DNA from: Mytilus galloprovincialis
Taxonomy: Eukaryota > Mollusca > Bivalvia > Mytilida > Mytilidae
Reading direction: 5' to 3'
Assembly: GCF_965363235.1 (NCBI RefSeq)
Contig: NC_134846.1
Location: 70,840,724 to 70,904,723 of the forward strand
DNA length: 64,000 nucleotides
Part shown: positions 11,340 to 23,600 of the stretch, in pieces
Layout of the letters: the number at the start of each line of letters is the position of its first letter
Position numbering within the stretch: position 1 is the first letter of the stretch
Made by a program: the position numbers and the translations under genes
The notes under the pieces: model-generated
The model's database searches: none
What the model was told of the DNA's origin: nothing
The model's input: the letters and a program-made list of their open reading frames with translations, nothing else

Positions 11340-13000
11340 TACATTAGATTAAGGATCAGTCCAAACTTAAACAATATGTTACGATGACGTTTTTCAACCT
11401 GCATGTTCAAGACTAATGTACATGATATTTTAGAGTTAGTTTTCCAATAGATTGTTCTTTCTTCAATTGTTCTTTCTTCAATTTTTTTACCAGCAGCTAA
11501 TATTATGATTTGTCCAAGTCGGCTTTCAACAAGAGCCTTCAGATATCCTGAACCCCTCAACTGATAAACATATGCCATATTGATATATATCTTATTTTTA
11601 TTGCAATCAGTTATGATTATTAATTTATAAATCTTATTTCCTGGATTTTGTTTATTCATGACAACTTTCTCCTGCTTACTGGTCCTCTCTATTATAGTTT
11701 CTGCAAAATATGCAAAAATGAGAAAAGTATGCTATTTCAAATTCAATGACTACCATCTAATAGTTCTATTGACAATTTCAATCATGTTGACTTATCAGTA
11801 GATCTTTTTTTTTGTTGAACTTGTTTGCTATAGTGTTCCTCTTTATCTATCAAAGGTTTTTTTTCACCAATAATTCCTACAAGAAGTAATTTAACAATTT
11901 CAGCAATGCTAACTTATTGTAGACCTTATTTTGATAAATAACTTTCATTTTTGCTATGAACTTTCTCTATAGCGCGTTATTTGTTTTTATTGTGTTTAAA
12001 ATTATAACACAATGTTGACCGCTGTGTCCCATTTTTTTGATAGTTTTACCAATTATGCCTGTTTTTTTGGTACATATTGTTGTCAATATAATAGAATTCT
12101 ATTTGACGGTTATACAAGCGAAAGGTTTAGCTAACAGTTAAACCAGGTTTAATCCACCATTTTCTCCATATAATAAAGGAAATGCCTGTACCATGTTAGG
12201 AATATGACAGCGGTTTTTTTTTCATTCTTTAACTGTGTTTGATTTTTCCTTTTCAGTAAAGTATTTTCCGTTTTGAATATTTCATGGAGTTCGTAATTTT
12301 GTAATTTTACGTTTTGCTATTTGAAATTTCTCTATCTCTTAAGATTTTGGAAACAAAACATGGAATAATGCAATAAAAAGCATCTTTCATACTTTAAAAG
12401 AATCTTTTACATATATTGACCAATACAGGTATCTTATCTTAATATGTTCTGTCAATATCTGTTTCGTAACACAGAAGAGCAAAATGTTAATACATGCATG
12501 CATTTGTTACTAGGCTACATTTCAGCATAATTTGTCTGTGTGATGTTTTTTTCATATTTATCGGGGATTTGTTAATGAGCAGAAGCTTATATTTATTTTT
12601 CTTCCCTTGTTTTAATGTTGGCTGCCTGAAAGATCTGAATCATGTAGAGTTAATTTTGAATTCTAACCATTAATTCCTCGAAATTATAGTCTGTTCAGTC
12701 AATTAGAGCCACTCATTATTTGAAAAAGACACTTAAAAGCATTTGAAACACGTATGCACAAAATGTCAAAATGACAAAATATTTGTTAAAGTCTGAATTT
12801 CTTTTGAAATTTATAGTATATGAAATTTATATCGATAAGTTCGTCAAATGAATAATTTATCATGATCAAAAAGTTTTGATGCTATTGTAAGTTTTCTTCT
12901 TTCGTTCAAAATTAGTAGATCAGTTTAAAGTATGGTACAGCTAAAATTATAAATTGTAATGTTTTATTGAATATATATTTGCTTCGGGAATACATATTTA
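11340..13000. other. Gene-free stretch
   Basis: No gene is supported. Near 12105-12240 there is a minus-strand piece of the 13500-13735 repeat, and near 12460-12510 a short ACATGCATGCAT segment shared with the local copies. Otherwise nothing is recognised. Confidence 0.5.
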
Positions 13001-13499
13001 GAAAAAAAACCAACATACTCTGATATTCTAAGATATGTGTTTACATCACAAGTTCTAACTTAGTCTACTTACCCTACTTACTTATTATAAGGACAATATA
13101 CTATAATAAAACTGATGATATAAATGAGATTTTAACAACTGGTATGTGATGTCAGTAAAGACATTTGGTGAAGTTCATTGGTTTTCTGTAAATTAGTTGA
13201 AAAACATATAAAAGTAAAACAAACCTTTATAGCTTTAAATGTGTTGATTTGTCAGGTTCATCATTCACTATGCGTTGTTCGTAACCTTGAATGACATTGA
13301 AAGTTTTATTATTTTCTGTAAATAAAGTTACAATTTGTCAAGTTGAATTTTAAAACATTAGTGTTAATTACATCATACATCTTTAAAAATATTAAAAATC
13401 GTTTTTATCATTTGCAGTTCCCTTAAAAAATGAGACAAAAATATCAGAAATTGCCATTATTTGTTAGAAGAGATGCAGTAAACACCAAAGACCTGTGTT

Positions 13500-13735
13500 C
13501 AACTGATTGGAAAAAAATCACAAAAATACTGAACTCCCAGGAAAATTCAAAACGGAAAGTCCCTCATCAAACGGAAAAATGACAAAACACACCAAACGAA
13601 TGGACAACAACTGTCATATTCCGGACTTGATACAGGCATTTTCAAATGTAGAAAATGGTGGATTGAACCTGGTTTTATAGCGCTAAACCTCTCACTTGTA
13701 TGACAGTCGCATCAAATTCCATTATATTTAAATCG
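13500..13735 (+). repeat. Dispersed mussel repeat (CTGAACTCCCAGGAAAATTC family)
   Basis: The best copy of this family in the window: AAAACGGAAAGTCCCTCATC to GGTGGATTGAACCTGGTTTT and CCTCTCACTTGTATGACAGT. Three other diverged copies lie within 13 kb. No open frame. Confidence 0.6.
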
Positions 13736-13825
13736 ATGCGTAATAGTTTACTTTTACAAATTGTGTGACTTCAATGGAGAGTTGTGTCATTGGCTATCAT
13801 ACCACATCTTCTTTATATATATAAA
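13735..13825 (+). repeat. Dispersed repeat tail (GGAGAGTTGTGTCATTGGC family)
   Basis: Ends CATACCACATCTTCTTTATA. Other copies lie at 38745-39100 (long), 27225-27300, and on the minus strand at 55104-55215 and 21145-21260. Confidence 0.55.
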
Positions 13826-14764
13826 GTTATCTCAAGAATTAGGAGATCATTCAATTTGAAATGAATGGAAATGTGTTTAATCGAATTAACACCAAGTATG
13901 TGGCACCATCACACGGTAAACTATGTACACACAAAGACTGATAACAAATTCCAGGAAGCTCTGGTATCTTGTTCAGGAGAAAACCGAGGAGTTTGATGGG
14001 TCTATGTGCAGACAGAGGCATAACGATGTACCTCTATTTCGGAACGGTGTTTAAAGTACTCTTTTTCAAGTTTCACCTGGTTTTTTTTTGTAATCTTGTA
14101 TGCATCAGAATGTCTACACTATTGTTTCATGGGTACTAGTAGAAGAGAATCTTTATGAAATAGTAGATCTTCGAATATATTAAAGGTACATATTTTGAAA
14201 GGAGCCACAGAAATCAAACTCCTAGCGAACTTCTCTATTTTGTTAAGGGCAACTGTATTTTTTGTACATGCAAGTTAAATGTTTATGGTGTATCTTAAAC
14301 TCTATATTGCATTAAAATTTTCTGTAATTTTAAATGGAACATAATATTTTATTTAAACTGTATTGATATCAGACATCAGATAGACATTTCCATCATTCCA
14401 TATACTAAATAAAGTTGACCTATTGCTGGCAGTATGTAAGAAACTAGAACTATGCAAATTATAATGTCCTTGACCTATGTCTGAAATTCAGTGGCTGTTG
14501 TTTGTTGCTATATATCATATTTGTTTTTCGTTCAATGTTTTTAAACATTAATCAGGCCCTTAGTTTTCTCATTTGAATTGTTGTACATTTGTCATTTTGA
14601 TGCCTTTTGTAGGGACTATGCGGTATAAGTTTTGCTCAATTTTGAAAGCCGTATAGTGACCATACAGTTGTTTATTTTAATGTCATAAGGTCTCTGGTGA
14701 ATAGTTTTCTCATATGCAGTTGTACCACATCTTCTTATATTTATATGCAAAATAAATGCAACAG

Positions 14765-14955
14765 TAGTTTACCGCTATTTAAGACATACACATTATCACT
14801 AAACTAGTATATATTTGTTTAGGGGCTAGCTGAAGGACGCCTCTGGGTGCGAGAATTTCTCGTTGCATTGAAGACCTGTTGTTGACCTGCTGTTGTCTGC
14901 TCTATGGTCGGGTTGTTGTCTCTTTGGCACATTCCCCATTTCCATTCTCAATTTT
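14765..14955 (+). repeat. Dispersed repeat (GGTCGGGTTGTTGTCTCTTT family)
   Basis: Strongly similar to 55255-55468: AAGGACGCCTCTGGGTGCGA, GAAGACCTGTTGTTGACCTG, CCATTTCCATTCTCAATTTT. The constant 3' end suggests a retroposed family, but no SINE promoter boxes were identified. Confidence 0.65.
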
Positions 14956-15887
14956 ACTACATAAAAACAACAAATAAACTCAAACCAAACAGGTCTCCTA
15001 TTGCTTGAATTATGTCAAAAGTGTGCATATCAATTTAACACTTTTAAATGATGTAATAGTATGTGTATATGTATATGTAGCATCACTTATACAAATATAT
15101 ACCAATCATCACCCCATGTTCAGCAAAGAAGGCTGCCAATGAGGGGAATACTGTATACCTATTTATAATTCAATTTTAAATGGAAGATATGTGCATGGAC
15201 TAAAATAATATTTTCAGATTTATAAATAAAATTCAGAATGGAAATGGGGAATATGTCAGACAAAAACCCAATAAAAGAGCAGATACAAAATTTAACTCTC
15301 TCAACATCAAATTATAAATATAAATCAGCATTTAAATAATAACAACTATAAGATAAGCCTCAATTTTATTTCAATCATAACCTTCTCTCAAAATGTCTGA
15401 TCTCATTATACTGAACAAATTATCACAGTATTTGATAAATATGTAAAACAGTAATGATATCAATCATCTTAAACATATTATTCTTCAGTATAATACTCCA
15501 GTAATATCATTTAAGAATGCAATGCTAGCACTATTTAGTTTTAAACTTACGATGAAATTCTAACACAACACTCAGTAAGCAGAAATTTCACATAACAAAC
15601 AAACTGACAATTCATCATGTCACTTTCAATTTTCAAAACTGTATATCTTGAAGAAACCCATTACAACATCCTGACAAAATATATAATTTTCACTGATCAA
15701 ACCTTAATTCCTTTTCTCTAACTACAAATATCAAAATGTCATAAAATTGATTTAATAATCAATTATATTCAGAAAAAATCTCCTTATACCTAATAATATG
15801 CATAGAATTTAACAAAATGACTTGTACAACCTTGCCTTTACATGTTTGTTCATGACCTTATACTTTGTCATATGAGATTGAATTGCC

Positions 15888-16052
15888 CATGTGGTGCAGG
15901 ATCTGCTTACCCTTGCGGAGCACCTGAGATCACCCCAATTTTTGGTGGGGTTCGTGTTACTCAGTCTTTTTCTTTTTAGCCAAGGTGTGTCAGTATATTT
16001 TTGATCTTTGAGTTTGACTGTCCCTCTAGTATATTTCACCCCTCTTTTATAA
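15888..16052 (+). repeat. Retroelement 3' tail
   Basis: GGTGCAGGATCTGCTTACCC to CACCCCTCTTTTA; same family as 865-1238, 35379-35592 and 46305-46740. Confidence 0.65.
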
Positions 16053-16689
16053 GTACTTGTACCCTTATGTATATTATTTATTAAACTAAGCAGTGATTTT
16101 TTTGTGCTAGTTCCTTAATTATTTTAAGTAATTTGTTATAAGCAAATTTGGCTAGCATGTCATACTTTAAACAAAAAAATAAGGTAAACATCAACTTGCC
16201 TTAAAGAAATCACAGCTCAAGCTGATGGAGCCATGTTCCACTGAAATGTGTTTTTGGAATAATATTAAACAAATATATATAAACTTCATGTTTCATCTAG
16301 CTTTCATATAATTATCAATACTATTTCATGTAATGCCTAATAATATGTTTTCAGAAGATTAGTAGTCAAAAGCTGTGAGCATGAATATAACTCTAGCAAA
16401 CACTTTCAAAATCAAAATGACTGTAAAGTATGGTCAATTACACATTATAACAAACAATTTTACCAACTATGAAAGTGTCAAATGCCTCAAAGGGTGGTGC
16501 CCTCATAGGGTCTCATTTTGTAACAAAAGTTTAAAATATAAGTCAAAGTCCCAATACTCCCGTAAAATGTGTCTAATCAAAATGATGAAAGTTCCATAGT
16601 CTTACAAATTAACACCATTTTTGTGATGTTGGGCAAATCTAGGGAATGTATAAAGCAATCAGCATTTAAATAAAAACTGACATTCAATC

Positions 16690-17680
16690 AAAATATACAT
16701 GTTGTATACTTCAAACCTTTGACTAATCTTCAACATGTTTCTGTCAGAATTTATTTTGCAACACATGTGAACAAAAACTCAATATGTGCATGCATGTCAT
16801 CTGGTAACCTTATAAAAAGGTATCTGCATTTTTTTATGATATATAATGCAAATAAAATAAAGTTCAAACAAAGTGTTACAAAATGACAAATTGTAAATAT
16901 TATTACAGAAAACAAATCTTTTGGGATAATTTAAGGTTACATACAATGCATAGCTTATGATAAACAAGAAACACCTGAACCGTTAAAGTTATAAAGGTGT
17001 TATTTTGCTTTACATGTGTTTTTGTTTTATAAACAAATTTAGAGAAAACCAATGAACTTCACCAAAGGTCTATGCTGACATCACATACCAGTTGTCAAAA
17101 TCTCATTTCAATCATACGTTTTATTATGGTCTATTCAACTTATAATAATCACACTATCATTGTCTGGGGTAAGAAGACTCATTTGGAACTTGTGATGTAA
17201 ATAAAAATGTTTCTTATAATATAAAAGTAAGGTGTCAGCAAATGTGTTTGTTAAAATTAAAAAGTTTTTTCTACATTTGTTTTTTTTAAACAAAATAAGA
17301 CTACATGAAACAAAACAATGCAGGAACACAGTTTTATTTTTTAAACTAGTTTGCTTATTTTTCAAAGAAAGAGAATAACTAACAATCGGATTGAATTTTC
17401 TAATCATGATCAAATATATTTTTTACAATATAAAGGTTTTAATATTAACAAATACATAATGTATATATATAATTGGCATTTTACTTTTTAACCTTTTGAC
17501 ATTAAATGCATGCTGTTTCACATAATTTTAAACACCTTCTTTACTCATTGAGTATTTTGATTCATGTGATAAATGATCACTAGACAAACTGCAATTTCAA
17601 TAAATAATGTGGTTAAAATTTTAAATCAAAGCTCCAATAGCTCTGTGAAGCAGCCAATTTGGGTCTGAAATAAATTATAG
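16690..17680 (+). repeat. Long copy of the local segment, paired with 6060-7010
   Basis: Same motif order as the 6060-7010 copy, including TTTCTAATCATGAT and the ACTGCAATTTCAATAAA stretch. Differences are scattered substitutions and small indels. Confidence 0.6.
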
Positions 17681-17790
17681 TGATTAAAATTACAGGTGAA
17701 AAAATTTGAAGAATAGTTTGAATAATTTCAAATTATATATTAAGAGGTATGGTTTCGACCTAAAACATCATGATCTAGTGCTATAAATTA

Positions 17791-18515
17791 CAAATAATTG
17801 CATTTACTGCATTTTATGTAAAATGAAAGCAAAAGTCTGGATGTCTCTTTGAGTGAGGTAACTTAAATAAAGGGTAATACAAAGCTTTTTCAAAGTGCTT
17901 CAAAGAAAGAACCAGATGCTCTACAGGGCGCAGCTTTATACGACCGCAGATGTTGAACCCTGAACAGTTGGGGCAAGTATGGACACAACATTTAAGCTTG
18001 ATACAGCTCTGAATTTGGATTGTGATTAAATAGTTGACACAACATAGGTTTCTGACACAAAATGAATGTGATCTAAGAACTTAAACTTAAAAACTTTAAA
18101 AAAAAAATTTAATAATTGGACATTTACCTATTATGGTCCAATATCCAAAAAAAATATACAAATAATTGCATTTACTGCATTTTATGTAAAATGAAAGCAA
18201 AAGTCTGGATGTCTCTTTGAGTGAGGTAACTTAAATAAAGGGTAATACAAAGCTTTTTCAAAGTGCTTCAAAGAAAGAACCAGATGCTCTACAGGGCGCA
18301 GCTTTATACGACCGCAGATGTTGAACCCTGAACAGTTGGGGCAAGTATGGACACAACATTTAAGCTTGATACAGCTCTGAATTTGGATTGTGATTAAATA
18401 GTTGACACAACATAGGTTTCTGACACAGAATGAATGTGATCTAAGAACTTAAACTTAAAAACTTAAAAAAAATTTAAATTCGACATTTACCTATTATGGT
18501 CCAATATCCAAAATC
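17791..18515 (+). repeat. Recent 368-bp tandem duplication
   Basis: Two units with period 368 bp (17791-18158 and 18159-18515) are almost identical: one substitution in the GACACARAATGAATGTG stretch and small differences in the A-rich tail. Each contains the 5' end of the element at 17935-19553, so the duplication includes element and flank. It is very young compared with its surroundings. Confidence 0.85.
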
Positions 18516-19553
18516 TAAATGCATGCTTAGATTCAGCATATCATAGAACCCCAAGAATTCAATTTTTGATAAAATCAAATAATGTTCAATTCTAGACCCT
18601 TTAAGCCTCAATGTGGACCAATTTGATAACCGGGCCCAAATATTAAAAATCTAAATACATGGTTAAATTCAGCATATTGAAGAACCTCATATATTCAATT
18701 TTTGTTGAAATCAAACAAAGTTTAATTTTGAACCCCAATTTGGACCAACTTAAAAACTGGGCCCATAATCAAAAATCTAAGTACATGGTTAAATTCAGCA
18801 TATTAAAGAACTTCATATATTAAATTTTTGTTAAAATCAAACTATGTTAAATTTTGGACCCTTTGGACCTGAATGTAGACCAATTTGAAAACAGGACCAA
18901 AAATTAAGAATCAAAATACACAGTTAGATTCAGCATATCAAAGAACCCCAATAATTAATTTTTTGATGAAATCGAACAAAGTTTAATTTTGGACCTTTTG
19001 GACCTTTTGGACCTTTTGGCCCAAAATTCCTATACTGTTGGGACCAAAACTCCCAAAATCAATCCCAACCTTCCTTTTGTGGTCATAAACCTTGTGTGAA
19101 AATTTCATAGATTTCTATTTACTTATACTAAAGTTATTGTGCAAAAATCAAGAAAAAAATGCTTATTTGGGCCCTTTTTGGCCCCCAATTCTTAACTGTT
19201 GGGACCAAAACTCCCAAAATTAATCCAAACCTTCCTTTTATGGTCATAAACCTTGTGTTAAAATTTCATAGATTTCTATTCACTAATACTAAAGTTATTG
19301 TGCGAAAATCAAGAAAAATGCTTATTTGGGCCCTTTTTGGCCCTAATTCCTAAACTGTTGGGACCAAAACTCCCAAAATCAATCCCAACCTTCCTTTTGT
19401 GGTCATAAACCTTGTGTTTAAATTTCATAGATTTCTATTTACTTTTACTAAAATCATAGTGCAAAAACCAAATGTCTTTGGATGAAGACAACGACACCAA
19501 CGTCATACCAATAGATGACAAAAAAAATTTCAATTTTTGCCGCCGTATAAAAA
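17935..19553 (+). mobile_element. Non-autonomous composite DNA element with internal tandem subrepeats
   Basis: The ends look inverted: TTTATACGACCGCA at the left and TGCCGCCGTATAAA at the right. Inside are a roughly 100-130-bp diverged subrepeat (AAATCTAAATACATGGTTAA type, four copies, about 18510-18990) and a roughly 160-bp subrepeat (GGGACCAAAACTCCCAAAAT type at 19040, 19201 and 19360). Open frames inside it are repeat artefacts. I recall this family as common in mussels; class unknown. Confidence 0.65.
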
Positions 19554-19653
19554 ACATGATATACAACCCTTAGGCATAATTTAATATTTTCTTTTTACAT
19601 TAAATAATATGTGTGTTTTCTGAACATGTAAATTCATAAATTATTGAGTGATT

Positions 19654-19936
19654 TTACAACCAATTGCATTCAGTGTGTAGGCAAAGGTAATATCCTTGGT
19701 TAGCTTGCTTGTTAGCTGAACAGTGAAGTCATTATTATGTAAGGTAAACTACCCTCCTTAAAGAGTAGACTAGTCAGACAGTTAACCAATCTATCTGTCT
19801 GTAGGACTAGGCTACTTGGAAAGAAGGGTAGTATACCTAACCTAATAATGACAGTTATTGACTTCATGGTTCAGCTAGCAAGCAAGCTAACCAAGGATAT
19901 TACCTTTGCCTACACACTTAATGCAATCGGCTGTAA
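19654..19936. mobile_element. 283-bp palindromic foldback element
   Basis: Arms of more than 100 bp pair with mismatches: GGCAAAGGTAATATCCTTGG (left) and CCAAGGATATTACCTTTGCC (right), then CTAACAAGCAAGCTAACC-like and GTGAAGTCATTATTA-like segments. The spacer is about 60 bp. MITE-like; no protein. Confidence 0.8.
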
Positions 19937-20576
19937 TTGATGTGATAAATGAACAATGAACAAACATGATAATGTTTAGAATTTTAAAAATTCTATTCTT
20001 AATGCATGTGATAAACAAACACAACACAACACAAACATAAAACAATAAATATATTAATATCACAGAATAATATTTTCTTTCAGATGCAAACACCACATGA
20101 TAACCATTTTTTTCATAAGAAATCATTACGTCCCCTGAAGTGTGTAAAGTTAATATTGATGTTGAATTTAGTATTCTTCAAACATTATTTTCAAAACCTT
20201 CAATAGAAGAAAAGTCTGAGTCAATGAATAATATTTTAAATAATTCAAAAAAAAATTACAACATTTATCACAAGGGTCAGTGTGTCATGAATAATTAATA
20301 TGCAGCATACTTCAATAGTTCATAGATAATTAATTTGAAGGAAAATATCTTCCATTCTATATATTGATGCTATAAAAAAAGCCTTGCATAGGAAGTTTTA
20401 ATTTAAGGACAAGCAATGTTATCATTTTTTTTTTTAACAAACAAATAAGTACATGTTTTTCTGGTTGACAAATACTTACCTATTGTATGCTTTTAAGCAT
20501 CAGCTTTTATAAAGTAAAGTTACACAATGGAACCTGCTTATGCTATAGGAACATTTCCCTGTCAAATTTGAGCAGC

Positions 20577-20582
20577 TTTATT
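20577..20582 (-). terminator. candidate poly(A) signal of UBE2O
   Basis: AATAAA on the minus strand, about 65 nt past the UBE2O stop codon at 20647. It is the first canonical hexamer downstream. In such AT-rich DNA this could be chance. Confidence 0.45.
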
Positions 20583-20646
20583 TACTTAATTAACCCTGTA
20601 TAAACAGATTTTACTTTTTTTTTAAATTCTAATGCTGATTTGAATG

Positions 20647-23600
20647 TTACAATTGATTACTGTTTAATTCAATCATTGTATTCAATACTGATTTTAATGT
20701 TGATAGTTTCTTGTTCATGGTTATACAGAAGCCTCTTGACAAAGGAAAGAGTGGGAACTCCACACTTGAGTCAATACATGTGTCATTACAAGATGAAAGA
20801 CTGGTAGTAGCACTAGCACTGGTAGCCTCTGACAATACTGGCTTCTGATTGGCTGTCTTGACTTCACAAGATGGTATTTGACCTTGATTGCCTTCAGCAA
20901 TTTCAACACCATTTAATTCAGATTTACTTCTTGAATTGTCTGCCATTGATGATTCAGATGGTAGCTGGTTTGTTTCTTTTGGTTTCAAGATTGAACCATT
21001 TTCTTGACTGACTGAAGACAATCCCACTGGGTCTGGATTTGTACTCCAATAGATGAATCTCTGTATCATCCTAGGGTTAAAAAAATAAACAATATATTCA
21101 GATTAAGTTGCCAGTTTTATGAGAATAATTTGTTGTTATAAAATATGGTGATGTGGTATGATAGCCGTTTAAGTAAGTATCTACCAGGTACAAAAGGACA
21201 AAGATGTATGCAACTTAAGATAATGGTATGGCCTTCAACAACAACCAGAAACATTTCATAATAGAACAGCAGCAGCCTTATTTATTCTAAAAACAATAAA
21301 TGACCTTAATATCAATAGAACTCTTTTTAACAAAAACAGTTCAATATATCTTGATTTATGGCTTAAAAGATATCCCCAAGAATCAAGTTTTTTCCAAAAC
21401 AATTTGGTCTATTTATAAGTATTGTCATAGCAATTGTTTACAACCTCCTGTTCAAAGATATAGCTAAAAGCTTAGTCTTTAAAATATCTGGATTTATGGC
21501 TTGAAAAATATCGCCAAGAAGCAAAACTTTTTCCAAAATGTCATAACCAATTGTTTACAACACCATTTCAGCTTAAAGCTATAGCTTAGTCTAACCTAGC
21601 TATTACGACTTTTGTTGCAGACTAGACGTCAAAACTGTAGGTTTACATTGCCATTTCTTACTTAAGATTTTAAAAAGGATCCATTACCCTTAAAATCAAG
21701 GACAGCATTTATTCTGTGGTAAGGTACACTATATTACAATTATATAAGAAGGGTCAACTAAATTGTATCTATTCAAATCATGAAATGACCTTTCCTTCCA
21801 TGTCTTTTCTGATCAAAAGTTAATGGAGAAATTTATTTAACCTATTGTGATAACGACCACAAATTTCAACTTCACCCAAACATTGTGGCTGGTTTTTAGG
21901 TGTGTTATACAACAATTAGTTGAACTTACCTTGGTCCAAACTTCATCAAATGTTGAACACATTCTGTTCTAAAAGTTTCTGGAATATTCTTGATCATATT
22001 TGTTAAGCTCTGAAATATAAATCATAAATACTTCCATTAATAATTTATAAATAGAAGATATACATTGGGCAGTAAAAGAGTGATCCGATATTTTGTTAAT
22101 TACCCCTTAAAAAAGAATTTTGATTGGTTGAACAGGCTGTCATTTTCTTAAATTGCAACTAGAACACACCCGTGATATCGTGGGTCCATGACTGAATTAA
22201 AGTATATAACTATGCATAAGCCTTATTTTAAGTATTGGCATTGTCATCTGATAAAGTCATGCCGATTATAAGATACATAGTTTTCTCTGCTTTAATTTTC
22301 AAATCTTTGTTTGAACCCGTCGACCTGGAACTTATCAATTATTGGTAATATTAATTATTTGGAAAACAAAAGGTCCTGGAATGGAGTGTTTTTTAATCAA
22401 CAGCATTGTCCCATATTAGTTATAAATAAAGTTGAATTCTTTTATTCGCTGTTTTACTTCATGCCTGCTAACAAATTGAAAACTGTACCTATATGCCTTA
22501 TTATAAGTCCAGATTTTTAGTATTCGTATTGTTATCTTAGAAAGTCTTACTGATTAAAATACTACAATAGGAACAATTTGACAATGATTAAATTTAGAAG
22601 TGTCAACCCTGTGATTATGACCCGTGTATAATAGCAAAATCCTAAATACACCATTTGGTGGTGCACCTGTCAGATGCGGAATGTACAGATAAGGTAATAG
22701 GTAACAGGTGAATATACTATTAGTATAGGGAACAATCTGACAATGATTGAATTTAGTAGTGTCAACCCTGTGATTATGACCCGTGTATATAGCAAAATCC
22801 TAAATACACTGTTTGGTGGTGCGCCTTTCAGATGCGGAATGTACAGATAATGTAATAGGTAACAGGTGAATATACTATTGGTATCTGTATTGGATTCGAC
22901 CAGGAACTTGTTTATTATTGGCAATATTAATTATGTGGAAAACAAAAGGGTCTGGAGTGGTGTAATTTTTAATCTACACCATTGCTAAATATAAAGTTGA
23001 ATTCTTTGATTTGTCGTTTTTACCTCATGACGGTTGACAAATTGGACCTCGTTATTTTAGTATTATAGATGTCCGCTAACTTTTTTAAATTTAAAAAAAA
23101 ATTTTTTTTTTTAACCTGCATTCAATGCAACTAAAGAAAGTGATCAGAAAGCACAGTTTTATAAAATGTCAGTTTATAAAAAAGCTGCAGGCCATCAAGT
23201 ACGTAAATAATTTTACAGATGAAAGACCTACACAGATATAACTTGAAAAAAAAAAAGCATATGAATAAGTAAGGGAGCTAAATAATCATGAACATGTGCT
23301 CACTTTCACTAACCCTTTAAAAGAATCATAATTTGGTAAAACTTGATATCAAGATACTATTTTATCTACAGCTCTATGAATATAACTATGACAAGGGTCT
23401 GGAATTTTTATTACATAAATTCTGTCATGAATGCATATCAACATAATATAAGTTTAATAGATATAATGAAATATCCTTTAGGAGTTGCAATGACAAGGTA
23501 TGAGCTAGACAGGGTAAAAAAATAAAGTTAAATAGTGGGCCATCACTCAAGTAAAACTCAGTTGACTGGACTATCTATCTATAATCACATGATAATAACA

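Larger units (their letters stand above)
1..17680. repeat. Gene-free 17.7 kb holding at least seven diverged copies of a locally amplified segment
   Basis: No protein gene can be supported here. A recurring order of motifs marks the copies: GGTTACAAACAATGCA, then AACCAATGAACTTCACCAAA, TGTCTTTGCTGACATCA, CATTGTATGGGGTAAGTAGA, CTTGTGATGTAAACAACGTT and GGTGTCAGCAAATGTGTTTG. Copies lie near 60-560, 1905-2345, 4520-5380, 6060-7010, 10480-11340 and 16690-17680 on the plus strand and 13010-13330 on the minus strand. They are diverged in substitutions and length, so the amplification is old. Other dispersed repeats are inserted among them. What the ancestral unit was is unknown. Confidence 0.7.

Noticed and set aside
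11300-11659. 119-codon open frame on the minus strand
   Set aside because: AT-rich, with no splice partners or family-like motifs; the start overlaps a diverged local repeat copy.
19159-19353. 64-codon open frame
   Set aside because: It is formed by the roughly 160-bp subrepeat of a DNA element; the peptide repeats with the unit.
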